Positions 1-5,767 of a stretch of 5,767 nt of DNA are shown piece by piece. Within the stretch, counting starts at the first letter, position 1, and each line of letters starts with the position of its first letter. The notes under the pieces are model-generated. The model made no database searches and was not told the DNA's origin. It saw only the letters and a list, made by a program, of their open reading frames with translations. This stretch comes from an uncultured Atopobium sp. (GTDB lineage Bacteria > Actinomycetota > Coriobacteriia > Coriobacteriales > Atopobiaceae). Both the position numbers and the translations under genes were made by a program. The stretch spans positions 1 to 5,767 of the forward strand of contig CAKARF010000059.1 of the NCBI GenBank assembly GCA_916720465.1. Direction: 5' to 3'.

Positions 1-1694
1 GCTCTACCCATAGTCTGAATAAGAGACCTTCTGTTTCTTAAGAAGCCCTCTTTATCTGCATCAAGAATAGCCACGAGAGAAACCTCTGGAATATCAAGTC
101 CTTCTCGCAAAAGGTTAATTCCAACCAGTACGTCAATCTTACCCTGACGTAAATCTCTAATGATTTCTACACGGTCAAGCGTAGCAGTGTCCGAGTGCAT
201 GTAGTTAACTTTGATACCCTCATCTAACAGGTGATCTGTAAGATCTTCTGCCATTCGTTTAGTAAGCGTGGTAACAAGAACGCGCTCTTTTTTTGCCACA
301 CGCTCTTTGACCTCTGAGATAAGGTCATCAATCTGACCTCTTACTGGTCTGACATCAATCTTTGGATCTAGGAGGCCAGTTGGACGAATAATCTGCTCAA
401 CCTGTTGCTGAGCAACCGTCTCTTCATAGTCTCCAGGAGTTGCGGAAACGTAAATGAACTGCGGGATACGTCCCTCAAACTCATCAAATCTGAGCGGTCT
501 GTTATCAAGTGCAGAAGGAAGTCTAAATCCGTGGTCTACCAGCGTAACCTTACGAGACCTATCGCCCTCATACATACCTCTAATTTGAGGAACGGTGACG
601 TGCGACTCATCGATGATGCAAATCATGTCTTTAGGGAAATAATCAATGAGCGTATAGGGAGGCTCACCGGGTGCGCGTCCATCTAAATGACGCGAGTAGT
701 TCTCAATGCCATTACAGTAACCCATGGTCTCAAGCATCTCTAAGTCATAGTTTGTTCTCTGAGCAAGACGCTGAGCTTCTAGTAATTTATCGTTTTCTTT
801 AAGCTCTTTAACACGAGCTTCCATCTCTTCAGAGATGGTTGTAAGTGCGTGGGTAATCTTTGGACGCTCAGTAACGTAGTGAGATGCAGGCCAAATGGGA
901 ATAGCATCAAACTCTCTAAGCACTTCTCCTGTAACGTTGCTAACCTCTGAAATGCTTTCTACTTCATCCCCAAAGAACTCAATACGCAGCGGGTTTTCTG
1001 CATACGGCGGGAACACGTCAACAACGTCTCCACGAACCCTAAACATACCGCGCTGCAGGTCGTAATCATTTCTATCGTACTGAACATCAATAAGATCTTT
1101 AATAAAATCATCGCGCTCAAGAGGAACAGATTTGTCTACATTAGGAGCAAGACCTGCATAATCTTGAGGACTGCCAATACCGTAAATACACGATACAGAT
1201 GCCACAACAATGACATCACGCCTAGACAAAAGCGACGAAGTTGCCTGGTGACGAAGCTTCTCTACCTCTTCGTTGATGGAAGCATCTTTTTCTATGTACG
1301 TATCTGATTGCGGAACATATGCTTCTGGCTGGTAGTAGTCATAGTACGAGACAAAATACACAACAGCGTTGTTAGGAAAGAGTTCCTTCATCTCTGAAGC
1401 AACCTGGGCAGCCAGTGTTTTATTTGGCTCCATAATAAGCGTGGGGCGGTTGAGTTTCTCGATAGTTTTAGCCATAGAGAAGGTCTTACCCGAGCCTGTA
1501 ACACCTAAGAGCGTCTGATACCTAAGCCCGTCTTCAATTCCCTGAGCAAGCTTTTCTATTGCCTGCGGCTGATCACCTGCAGGCTCAAAAGGAGATACCA
1601 CTTGGAGTTTCTCTTCTCCTGCTTCACGACCAAATCGGCGCAGTTCAGCACCTATATATTCTTTATGTTGATCTTCAGCATGAGATGCGTCCAT
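1..1694 (-). CDS. uvrB: UvrABC excinuclease subunit B, partial (C-terminus beyond left edge)
   Basis: UvrB is the ATP-dependent damage-verification subunit of nucleotide-excision repair. It is loaded by UvrA, clamps the damaged strand and recruits UvrC for incision. The 564 visible residues show the family's motifs in order: Walker [10 protein letters not shown] (64-72); NKTLAAQ (91-97); the beta-hairpin motif [12 protein letters not shown] (117-128) that inserts at the lesion; the [12 protein letters not shown] block (130-141); DESH (362-365) as Walker B/motif [12 protein letters not shown] (415-424); [13 protein letters not shown] (525-537); and the start of motif VI, QTMGRA, where the window ends. 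Full-length UvrB is about 650-700 residues, so the end of motif VI and the UvrC-binding C-terminal domain are off the edge. The ATG at 1692-1694 is chosen because AAGGAG (1701-1706) precedes it by 6 bases. Motif VI reads QTMGRA where QTIGRA is usual, a mild substitution. A LexA box and promoter lie just upstream. The assignment is essentially certain. Confidence 0.99.
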   Translation of the reverse strand, partial: MDASHAEDQHKEYIGAELRRFGREAGEEKLQVVSPFEPAGDQPQAIEKLAQGIEDGLRYQTLLGVTGSGKTFSMAKTIEKLNRPTLIMEPNKTLAAQVASEMKELFPNNAVVYFVSYYDYYQPEAYVPQSDTYIEKDASINEEVEKLRHQATSSLLSRRDVIVVASVSCIYGIGSPQDYAGLAPNVDKSVPLERDDFIKDLIDVQYDRNDYDLQRGMFRVRGDVVDVFPPYAENPLRIEFFGDEVESISEVSNVTGEVLREFDAIPIWPASHYVTERPKITHALTTISEEMEARVKELKENDKLLEAQRLAQRTNYDLEMLETMGYCNGIENYSRHLDGRAPGEPPYTLIDYFPKDMICIIDESHVTVPQIRGMYEGDRSRKVTLVDHGFRLPSALDNRPLRFDEFEGRIPQFIYVSATPGDYEETVAQQQVEQIIRPTGLLDPKIDVRPVRGQIDDLISEVKERVAKKERVLVTTLTKRMAEDLTDHLLDEGIKVNYMHSDTATLDRVEIIRDLRQGKIDVLVGINLLREGLDIPEVSLVAILDADKEGFLRNRRSLIQTMGR

Positions 1695-1719
1695 GAGATT
1701 CTCCTTTTCTTGTGAAAGT

Positions 1720-1748
1720 AGTATACCCCACTTCTCAAAACTGAAACA
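1720..1748 (-). promoter_or_regulatory. Predicted sigma-A promoter of uvrB
   Basis: On the minus strand a -10 hexamer TATACT (1720-1725) is separated by 17 bases from a weak -35 TGTTTC (1743-1748). Transcription would begin near 1713 and give a short leader of about 18 bases that contains the AAGGAG ribosome-binding site. The -10 matches the consensus TATAAT at five of six positions, while the -35 is poor. The overlap of the -35 with the LexA box supports the placement. An alternative -35, TTGAAA, lies further upstream (1782-1787), but no -10 sits at good spacing from it. Confidence 0.45.
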
Positions 1749-1770
1749 CTTGTTCTATACTATTTATAAA
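1741..1770 (+). promoter_or_regulatory. Possible weak promoter for the TPR gene
   Basis: CTGAAA (1741-1746) and TATAAA (1765-1770) are 18 bases apart, with four of six and five of six consensus matches. This would give a leader of roughly 95 bases for the rightward gene, and its -35 would share bases with the LexA box. No better plus-strand promoter was found in the 176-base intergenic region. The region is AT-rich, so a chance match is quite possible. Confidence 0.2.
1743..1756 (-). promoter_or_regulatory. Putative LexA (SOS) operator upstream of uvrB
   Basis: The plus strand reads GAAACACTTGTTCT; the minus strand reads AGAACAAGTGTTTC. The Bacillus-type LexA consensus CGAACRNRYGTTYC, also similar to actinobacterial boxes, is matched at 13 of 14 positions; only the first base differs (A for C). 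The site covers the predicted uvrB -35, where repressor binding would block RNA polymerase. uvrB is a classic SOS gene in both Gram-negative and Gram-positive bacteria. Binding is inferred from the motif and its location. Confidence 0.65.
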
Positions 1771-1781
1771 TTGCAGTATAG
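1755..1781. repeat. Inverted repeat CTATACT / AGTATAG in the divergent intergenic region
   Basis: CTATACT (1755-1761) and AGTATAG (1775-1781) are perfect reverse complements separated by a 13-base AT-rich spacer. The arm centres are 20 bases apart, about two helical turns, as is common for a dimeric regulator. The left arm overlaps the end of the LexA box by two bases. Because the arms contain TATACT/TATAGT, they could instead be -10-like elements on opposite strands. No regulator can be named. Confidence 0.35.
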
Positions 1782-1858
1782 TTTCAAAGTGTGGAGGGTA
1801 ATAAATAAATTACCTATATGCGCTAAACTAGCACCTAAATAAACAAGTTACATCAGAT

Positions 1859-1865
1859 AAAGGAG
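1859..1865 (+). promoter_or_regulatory. Ribosome-binding site fixing the TTG start of the TPR gene
   Basis: AAAGGAG ends 5 bases before the TTG at 1871. It is the only strong Shine-Dalgarno sequence nearby. Upstream in the same frame a TAG stop at 1829-1831 is met with no ATG or GTG between, so TTG is the best-supported start. Confidence 0.75.
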
Positions 1866-1870
1866 ATACC

Positions 1871-3955
1871 TTGGGCGTCTCAAATCTTTTCTCGCTAAAT
1901 AAAGCTTCAAAGCAATCTCAGGGTTCTATCCTAGAGAACATTTTGCTGCGCTCAAATAATGTCATCGCCTCTCTTAAAGACCTTGTTGCAAACAATCAGA
2001 TTACAGAGGCAGGTCTTCAAGAGATGCTTATGCGCTCTAAAAATCTCGAGAATACCAATCTGCCCAAGGGTGATGTTCATAAGCTTGATCGAACAGGCCG
2101 CTGGTGGTTCAACGCTAACACGATGGAGTGTGCACCAGAAGAGTACGATGCTTTTATTGCAACTGAGGCAATCCTCAACATTTCACAAGATGTTGAGGCC
2201 CTAAAGAATACGCATGCTTCTGAGACAGATCTTCAGCTTGTTCGTACTACCCTCTCGCAGGTAGCAAGCCTCATACCCAAGTCAGCTTCTCTTTCTGAGC
2301 AAGTTGCTCCTTTTAGCGGTAACGCTGACGGTAGCTCAGACTGGATGAAACGTCTCTGGTTTGCCAACTATGTTGAGAACACGCCATTCCCTTTTAGGAT
2401 GGTGTACAACTTCTCCTACAATCCACAGCTTGATATTTTGGTATTTGAGTTCTTTGTAGCTCGTCCTCGCTGCTTTAGCTTCTTATCTGCAGAAAAGGCG
2501 GAGCAAATTGCAGCGGCGCGCGCTTACGCACTGCGTTCTTCTCTCTGTGTGGCTCGCATGGCACTTCAGAGCTGCAAAATCTCTCGCGTCTGCATCAACG
2601 GCAGCCTACGCGGAGAAGAGCGCATTGTCCTATCTATGGACTTAAACGAGGCGGCTCTTGCTCGCCTCTTGCCTACTGCAACAAACACTCAAATTGATGG
2701 CAATAGCTTCCCACAAGATCCAGCGCTCAGGGTTTCTTTTGACTCTGAAGGTTGGTTTAGTGAAGTTGAACCCTTTATGAAACAAACGGACGAGTGGGTT
2801 TCTCCTCGTAGCTTTTTTGAGATGCCAGATTTGTCTGATCGTCCTTGTTCACCAGCGGTTACCGCAGTTTGTGGAGCTCAAAAAGTAAGCGATCTTGGAT
2901 ACTCTGAGGCATCCCGCCGCATTAGGCTTTGGAATACTACTCTCGACAACATTCCAAAAGATGCTTCTACCGCAGATGCAGTTGGAAAATTTGAGGAAGC
3001 AAAAGCTTCAACTTCTGATATTTTTGCCATTGAAGGCTTTGATAGAGTCATCCATGGCCTAGTCGAGGGCACCATTGATTTCTCGGATAGAAGGTCTATG
3101 GCCGAGAAATTCCTCTTTGGTTCGCCTTTGCAGAAAACGCTTCAATCCATAAATAATATTATGGACGGAGAGCCAGACCCAGATGCTCTAGAAAAGACAC
3201 TTGCAGAGCTTGAGTCTCAGGTTTCACCAACCCTTGATATGGGCCTGTACCTGGACGATTCAGATTCTATCTACAGGTATTTTGATTCCCTCTCAGAGCG
3301 CGTAGCTTATAACCTTGCATTTCCCAATGAGCCAAGAAAACTGGTGCTTATTCCAGACACGTACTATATGTCTTTAGCAAGAATGGCGCGCGCCTACAAC
3401 CTGCTTGAGCAGCCAGAAAAAGCAGAACGTTATGCACAAGAGGCCCACAGGATTTCTCCTTTGGGCGTTGATGCAACGCTACTATTAGTAAGAACATTAG
3501 AAGACCAGTCAAAAGTCTTTGAAGCTGCAAAGCTGCTCAAAGACCTTATCGCACACCTTTTCTCCGCATCAGATGTTGCGCTGGTGTACTATCGCCTGGC
3601 CTATATGGAGTGGAAGCTAGGACGTTCTGATCTTTGTGCAGCTTGCTATCAAATGGCTATGATCATCGGTGGTAGTGTTGCTCAACCTGCAAAAGAAGAA
3701 CTTGAAGACCTTCTCAAGGCAGACTCTTCTGTTAAGAAACTAGATACTCCTCAAGAGGTTTTCTCGTTCCTTAAGCAAAATGGTGTTCCTGTCTTTGACC
3801 AGAAAGCTGTGTTTAACAAGGCGGTTGCTATTGGCAGCGCTTGTGTAAACGACGGCATTTACTGTGTTGGTCAAAACATGCTCAAGAACTGCCTTGAAAT
3901 TACTTTTGATGATGCCGCTGCCAAGGTAGAGAGTTCGTTGAGAACGCCCTTCTAG
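1871..3955 (+). CDS. Uncharacterised 694-residue cytoplasmic protein with C-terminal tetratricopeptide-like repeats
   Basis: I do not recognise the full-length family. The protein has no signal peptide and no hydrophobic segment long enough to span a membrane, so it is probably cytoplasmic. Residues 1-60 look helical. Residues 70-105 carry a distinctive GRWWFN motif (76-81). Residues about 172-260 alternate beta-like stretches (MVYNFSYNPQLDILVFEFF, VCINGSL, RIVLSMDL) with a helical, Ala-rich part (207-233), suggesting a compact alpha/beta domain. Residues about 498-600 contain two to three TPR-like helical hairpins; the clearest is 498-531, with the pattern A-(x7)-Y-(x3)-A around ARAYNLLEQPEKAERYAQEA and ending in P, followed by 532-565 and 567-600. 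TPRs normally mediate protein-protein contacts. The gene diverges from uvrB and converges on coaE, so it is probably transcribed alone. It starts at TTG with a strong ribosome-binding site. Codon use and composition resemble the neighbours, with no sign of recent transfer. The function is unknown; an adaptor or scaffold role is only inference. Confidence 0.9.
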   Translation: MGVSNLFSLNKASKQSQGSILENILLRSNNVIASLKDLVANNQITEAGLQEMLMRSKNLENTNLPKGDVHKLDRTGRWWFNANTMECAPEEYDAFIATEAILNISQDVEALKNTHASETDLQLVRTTLSQVASLIPKSASLSEQVAPFSGNADGSSDWMKRLWFANYVENTPFPFRMVYNFSYNPQLDILVFEFFVARPRCFSFLSAEKAEQIAAARAYALRSSLCVARMALQSCKISRVCINGSLRGEERIVLSMDLNEAALARLLPTATNTQIDGNSFPQDPALRVSFDSEGWFSEVEPFMKQTDEWVSPRSFFEMPDLSDRPCSPAVTAVCGAQKVSDLGYSEASRRIRLWNTTLDNIPKDASTADAVGKFEEAKASTSDIFAIEGFDRVIHGLVEGTIDFSDRRSMAEKFLFGSPLQKTLQSINNIMDGEPDPDALEKTLAELESQVSPTLDMGLYLDDSDSIYRYFDSLSERVAYNLAFPNEPRKLVLIPDTYYMSLARMARAYNLLEQPEKAERYAQEAHRISPLGVDATLLLVRTLEDQSKVFEAAKLLKDLIAHLFSASDVALVYYRLAYMEWKLGRSDLCAACYQMAMIIGGSVAQPAKEELEDLLKADSSVKKLDTPQEVFSFLKQNGVPVFDQKAVFNKAVAIGSACVNDGIYCVGQNMLKNCLEITFDDAAAKVESSLRTPF
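2173..2198 (+). repeat. Perfect 9-bp inverted repeat (hairpin) inside the TPR gene
   Basis: CCTCAACAT (2173-2181) and ATGTTGAGG (2190-2198) are exact reverse complements around an 8-base spacer. In RNA the stem can extend by a U-G and a U-A pair to leave a CACA tetraloop. It lies within codons of about residues 101-110 and is not followed by a T-tract, so it is not an intrinsic terminator. It may be a chance result of codon choice. Confidence 0.5.
3078..3110 (+). repeat. Long bulged hairpin (9 + 5 bp) inside the TPR gene
   Basis: The outer arms ATTTCTCGG (3078-3086) and CCGAGAAAT (3102-3110) pair perfectly. Immediately inside, ATAGA (3087-3091) pairs with TCTAT (3095-3099), leaving a 3-base loop and a 2-base GG bulge. 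This gives 14 pairs in 33 bases, in codons for about residues 403-414. There is no following T-tract. A translational-pausing or mRNA-stability effect is possible but unproven. Confidence 0.5.
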
Positions 3956-3981
3956 AGGCCGCGCACAAAAGCTATATCCTA

Positions 3982-4593
3982 TTACTCAGAGCTTTGGTTG
4001 AACCGAGCGTTTAGCCAAAGCTCTACCTGTGCTTTAAGATCATCGAGGCCTTCAGAGTTTACAAACACCGTATCTGCCTGATTACGCAAATACGTATCGG
4101 AAGGCTGATGCGCTATACGCTGCTCAAACTCTTGGCGAGAAGATCCTCGCTGTTCAGCGCGTTCTGCTCTCAGTTCCAAAGGCGCTACAACAACGACAAC
4201 TTCATCAACCAGCTCAAGCAAGTCTTCAACTCGGTCAAGCAGCGGAACCTCTACAAAGCAGAACTGAGCATCTGCAGCAGGAGCCTCTTTTGTAAGGAAT
4301 TGACGCATATATTCCCTGATAAAAGGCATCTCTAGGTCTTCCAAGAGCTCAGCCGATTCACTGGTAGCAAAAGCCCTGCGACCAAGCTCTCGTCTATCAA
4401 TCTCATGAGTAACAGGATCTAGCAAATCGTTTCCAAAAGCCTCTGCCACGCGATAGGTGCACTCGCATCCAGGCCTCAGAAGCCTACGAGAAACCTCATC
4501 AAGGTCAAAGCGCAGACCACCTGCTGCTTCAAACATTTTAGAAACAGTTGATTTGCCAGACGCCATTCCGCCGGCGAGAATTACCTTGTACAT
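3982..4593 (-). CDS. coaE: Dephospho-CoA kinase
   Basis: CoaE phosphorylates the 3'-hydroxyl of the ribose in dephospho-CoA with ATP, the last step of coenzyme A synthesis, in the cytoplasm. The 203-residue product has the usual length and fold signatures: P-loop GGMASGKST (8-16), FDLDEVSRRLL (29-39, equivalent to the DAD motif), IDRRELGRRAF (65-75), VEVPLLDRV (114-122, the usual DVPLLFE block), an Arg-rich lid around RAERAEQRGSSRQEFEQRI (142-160), and the C-terminal Q-x9-AD-x-VFVNSEGL pattern (163-183). ATG at 4591-4593 is preferred over the in-frame GTG at 4600-4602, because AGGAG (4602-4606) is 8 bases from the ATG but runs into the GTG. The ATG lies 11 bases after the ABC ATPase stop. The gene ends with tandem stops (TAATAG) and converges on the TPR gene with 26 bases between. 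Closeness to uvrB recalls the coaE-uvrB neighbourhood of many actinobacteria. Confidence 0.97.
   Translation of the reverse strand: MYKVILAGGMASGKSTVSKMFEAAGGLRFDLDEVSRRLLRPGCECTYRVAEAFGNDLLDPVTHEIDRRELGRRAFATSESAELLEDLEMPFIREYMRQFLTKEAPAADAQFCFVEVPLLDRVEDLLELVDEVVVVVAPLELRAERAEQRGSSRQEFEQRIAHQPSDTYLRNQADTVFVNSEGLDDLKAQVELWLNARFNQSSE
3988..4024 (+). repeat. Perfect 10-bp inverted repeat at the convergent gene ends
   Basis: AGAGCTTTGG (3988-3997) and CCAAAGCTCT (4015-4024) are exact reverse complements with a 17-base spacer, inside the last codons of coaE. In plus-strand RNA, wobble pairs can extend the stem to about 14 pairs and leave a 9-base loop. It begins 33 bases past the TPR stop codon, where a 3' end would be expected. 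Neither strand has a U-tract after it, so it is not a standard intrinsic terminator. A role in mRNA 3'-end protection or Rho-assisted termination is inferred. Confidence 0.5.
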
Positions 4594-4601
4594 GTAGCTC
4601 A

Positions 4602-4606
4602 CTCCT
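4602..4606 (-). promoter_or_regulatory. coaE ribosome-binding site overlapping the ATPase stop codon
   Basis: On the minus strand TAGGAG combines the TAG stop of the ABC ATPase (4605-4607) with the AGGAG Shine-Dalgarno of coaE, 8 bases before its ATG. This arrangement favours re-initiation by ribosomes finishing the ATPase. It decides between the two possible coaE starts. Confidence 0.7.
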
Positions 4607-5234
4607 ATAACTGCAGTGCTGTATAAGAGCCTAGCAGTTTTACTTCTTCAGGAGTGTGAGTTACCCAAATTACAACTTTTGATTCAACGAACGGTTTAAC
4701 AAAGGCAATAACCTGCTGCTTAAGTGCTTCATCTAATCCCTTGAGCGGTTCGTCAAAGAGTAAGATATCTGCATCAGCAAAGAGTGCGCGCAAAAGAGCA
4801 ACGCGTCTTTTTTGTCCACCAGAGAGTTCGTTTACAGGCTTGTTTTCTGTTCCCTCCAGCCCAACCTCACAAAGAGCCTCTTTAATATGCTCTCGTGTGC
4901 TTTGTTTTTGCTCCTGTGAGTGCACTTGTATGGCAAGCATGATATTTGCTCTGACGCTCAAGTTTTCCAGCAGCCTATCTTCTTGAAACATCATGACTGT
5001 TTTAGCATGAGGCGATTTAAGTACTGTGCCCGAGTCAGCTACTTCAAGGCCGCAAAGGATACGAAGAAGTGTTGTTTTACCAGCTCCAGAGGGCTCGGAG
5101 AGTACATAAACTCCCCTGTCAAACTTGTAAGAAAAATCATTGAGCACAATCGTGTCATCAAACGATTTAAAGATGTTTTTTACCTCGAGCAAATACTCTG
5201 CTGCATTCATAGAAGTAGTAATTTTCCCACTCAT
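4605..5234 (-). CDS. ABC transporter ATP-binding protein (NitT/TauT-type importer)
   Basis: This is the nucleotide-binding subunit that powers the permease encoded immediately upstream. The 209-residue product is short for the class (often 240-260) but has all core elements: Walker A region SEPSGAGKTT (46-55), Q-loop MMFQEDRLLE (81-90, Gln84), signature LSGGQKRRVALLRAL (137-151, aligned LSGGQ at 137-141), Walker B ILLFDEP (157-163) and D-loop GLDE (166-169), and switch His193 in WVTHTPEE. The first Walker A glycine (GxxGxGK) is replaced by Glu47, while the remaining SGAGKTT is intact, so ATP binding is still likely. The ATG at 5232-5234 is chosen because it overlaps the permease TGA as ATGA, with a weak AAAGAG 6 bases upstream; a GTG- or ATG-started N-terminal extension into the permease gene is unlikely. 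The substrate cannot be read from the ATPase. The family call is based on the motif pattern and the partner permease. Confidence 0.95.
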   Translation of the reverse strand: MSGKITTSMNAAEYLLEVKNIFKSFDDTIVLNDFSYKFDRGVYVLSEPSGAGKTTLLRILCGLEVADSGTVLKSPHAKTVMMFQEDRLLENLSVRANIMLAIQVHSQEQKQSTREHIKEALCEVGLEGTENKPVNELSGGQKRRVALLRALFADADILLFDEPLKGLDEALKQQVIAFVKPFVESKVVIWVTHTPEEVKLLGSYTALQL

Positions 5235-5767
5235 GAGCAGCTCTTTTCTAACCTTGCGGCTACCCATGAAACCAACCGCATCACGATCTTCTCGCCAAGT
5301 GCGCTCATCACAATGACCACAAGCGTCCATGCAAAAAGAGCTGGTGTATCCAGGTACACCTTAGCGTTGTAGAGGTGCTCGCCAATAGAGAATGTGGGAA
5401 GGCCAATGACCTCGGCAGCAATTCCCGACTTCCAGCAAAAACCCATAGCAAGTGAGGTTGCGGTTTTAAGCGAGGGCATAAGTTGTGACAAATAAATTGA
5501 CTTAATGCGTTGCCATCCGTGAATCTGGTACACATCAGCCATCTCAATAAGCTGCTGGTCAGTGCTAAGAAGTCCCTCAAGCACCGCAATGTAGATGATG
5601 GGAAGCGCCATCAAAAATGAAATTGAAATTGAGAGGTAGGGTGTGCGAACCCAGATAAGCAGCAAGATGACAAACGAGGCCACAGGGATTGATTTAATCG
5701 TAGAAATCAACGGCTCAAAAAGAATCTTGATCAGTTTGTACTTAAAACTCAAAAACGCCAGCAAGGA
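5231..5767 (-). CDS. ABC transporter permease, NitT/TauT-like, partial (N-terminus beyond right edge)
   Basis: This is the membrane subunit of a binding-protein-dependent importer. The 178 visible residues are the C-terminal part of a protein usually near 250 residues, and the frame is open to the window edge, so the true start is outside. Visible membrane segments are at about residues 24-41 (IPVASFVILLLIWV), 46-66 (LSISISFLMALPIIYIAVLE) and 143-164 (LFAWTLVVIVMSAL), with a less hydrophobic one near 103-122. The cytoplasmic EAA loop that docks on the ATPase is clear at about 75-99: EMADVYQIHG then QRIKSIYLSQLMP, matching EAA-x3-G-x9-I-x-LP. The segment CWKSGIAAEVIGLP (111-124) is typical of SsuC/TauC-type permeases. 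It is translationally coupled to the ATPase by ATGA. The substrate-binding lipoprotein is not in the window and could lie upstream. The substrate is unknown; organic sulfonates, thiamine precursors or others are possible. Confidence 0.92.
   Translation of the reverse strand, partial: SLLAFLSFKYKLIKILFEPLISTIKSIPVASFVILLLIWVRTPYLSISISFLMALPIIYIAVLEGLLSTDQQLIEMADVYQIHGWQRIKSIYLSQLMPSLKTATSLAMGFCWKSGIAAEVIGLPTFSIGEHLYNAKVYLDTPALFAWTLVVIVMSALGEKIVMRLVSWVAARLEKSCS

Noticed and set aside
405..686. A 93-codon plus-strand open frame opposite uvrB
   Set aside because: It lies wholly antisense to the strongly conserved UvrB helicase region, has no convincing ribosome-binding site and its translation resembles no protein.
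821..838. Near-palindrome CCATCTCT-TC-AGAGATGG inside uvrB
   Set aside because: An 8-bp repeat with a short spacer is expected about once or twice by chance in a window this long, and it falls in ordinary Glu-rich codons (TISEEME).
1797..1814. Short inverted repeat GGTAAT / ATTACC before the TPR gene
   Set aside because: Six-base AT-rich arms are too short to distinguish from chance. No T-tract or known riboswitch features accompany it.
1818..1826. Minimal ORF ATG-CGC-TAA in the TPR leader as a possible regulatory uORF
   Set aside because: There is no properly spaced ribosome-binding site, and such three-codon frames are common by chance.
5235..5330. Upstream-extended start for the ABC ATPase, adding 32 residues
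   Set aside because: The added residues would overlap the permease C-terminus by about 100 bases and do not look like ABC sequence. The ATGA overlap gives a natural start at 5234.
4920..5372. A 150-codon plus-strand open frame opposite the ABC ATPase and permease genes
   Set aside because: It is antisense across the junction of two well-supported genes and shows no domain or recognisable motif, so it is a shadow frame.
5308..5589. A 93-codon minus-strand frame within the permease gene
   Set aside because: It overlaps the permease in another frame. The permease frame carries the EAA loop and membrane segments and continues to the ATPase, so this one is spurious.

Overview
The window looks like an ordinary chromosomal segment of a Gram-positive bacterium. 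The most likely source is an actinobacterium of the Coriobacteriia, in the Atopobiaceae/Lancefieldella/Olsenella range. This placement is an inference from three things: UvrB has the actinobacterial-style motif EPNKTLAAQ, base composition by eye is roughly mid-40s percent GC, and coaE lies close to uvrB, as it does in many Actinomycetota. No tRNA, rRNA, CRISPR array, insertion sequence or phage gene was seen, and coding density is high.

Layout: (1) positions 1-1694, minus strand, hold uvrB, cut off at the left edge in its helicase motif VI. (2) Positions 1695-1870 are the divergent intergenic region. It carries the uvrB ribosome-binding site and promoter, a near-consensus Gram-positive LexA/SOS box over the predicted -35, an AT-rich inverted repeat and the ribosome-binding site of the rightward gene. 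(3) Positions 1871-3955, plus strand, encode a 694-residue cytoplasmic protein of unknown function that starts at TTG and has tetratricopeptide-like repeats near its C-terminus. (4) Positions 3982-5767, minus strand, hold a tightly packed leftward operon. From upstream to downstream it contains an ABC transporter permease of the NitT/TauT type (cut off at the right edge), its ATPase (joined by an ATGA stop/start overlap), and coaE (dephospho-CoA kinase), whose Shine-Dalgarno sequence overlaps the ATPase stop codon.

How the genes work together: uvrB is nucleotide-excision repair under probable SOS control. The permease and ATPase form an importer of unknown substrate, and coaE makes the last step of coenzyme A synthesis and appears translationally linked to it. 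The TPR gene is oriented against both neighbours, diverging from uvrB and converging on coaE, so it is its own transcription unit. It is the only gene here without an assignable function. I see no convincing new multi-gene system. The points worth a second look are the LexA box and its possible reach to the TPR gene, the orphan TPR protein, a Walker A glycine replaced by glutamate in the ATPase, coupling of coaE to the transporter, and several perfect hairpin-forming inverted repeats inside coding sequence.
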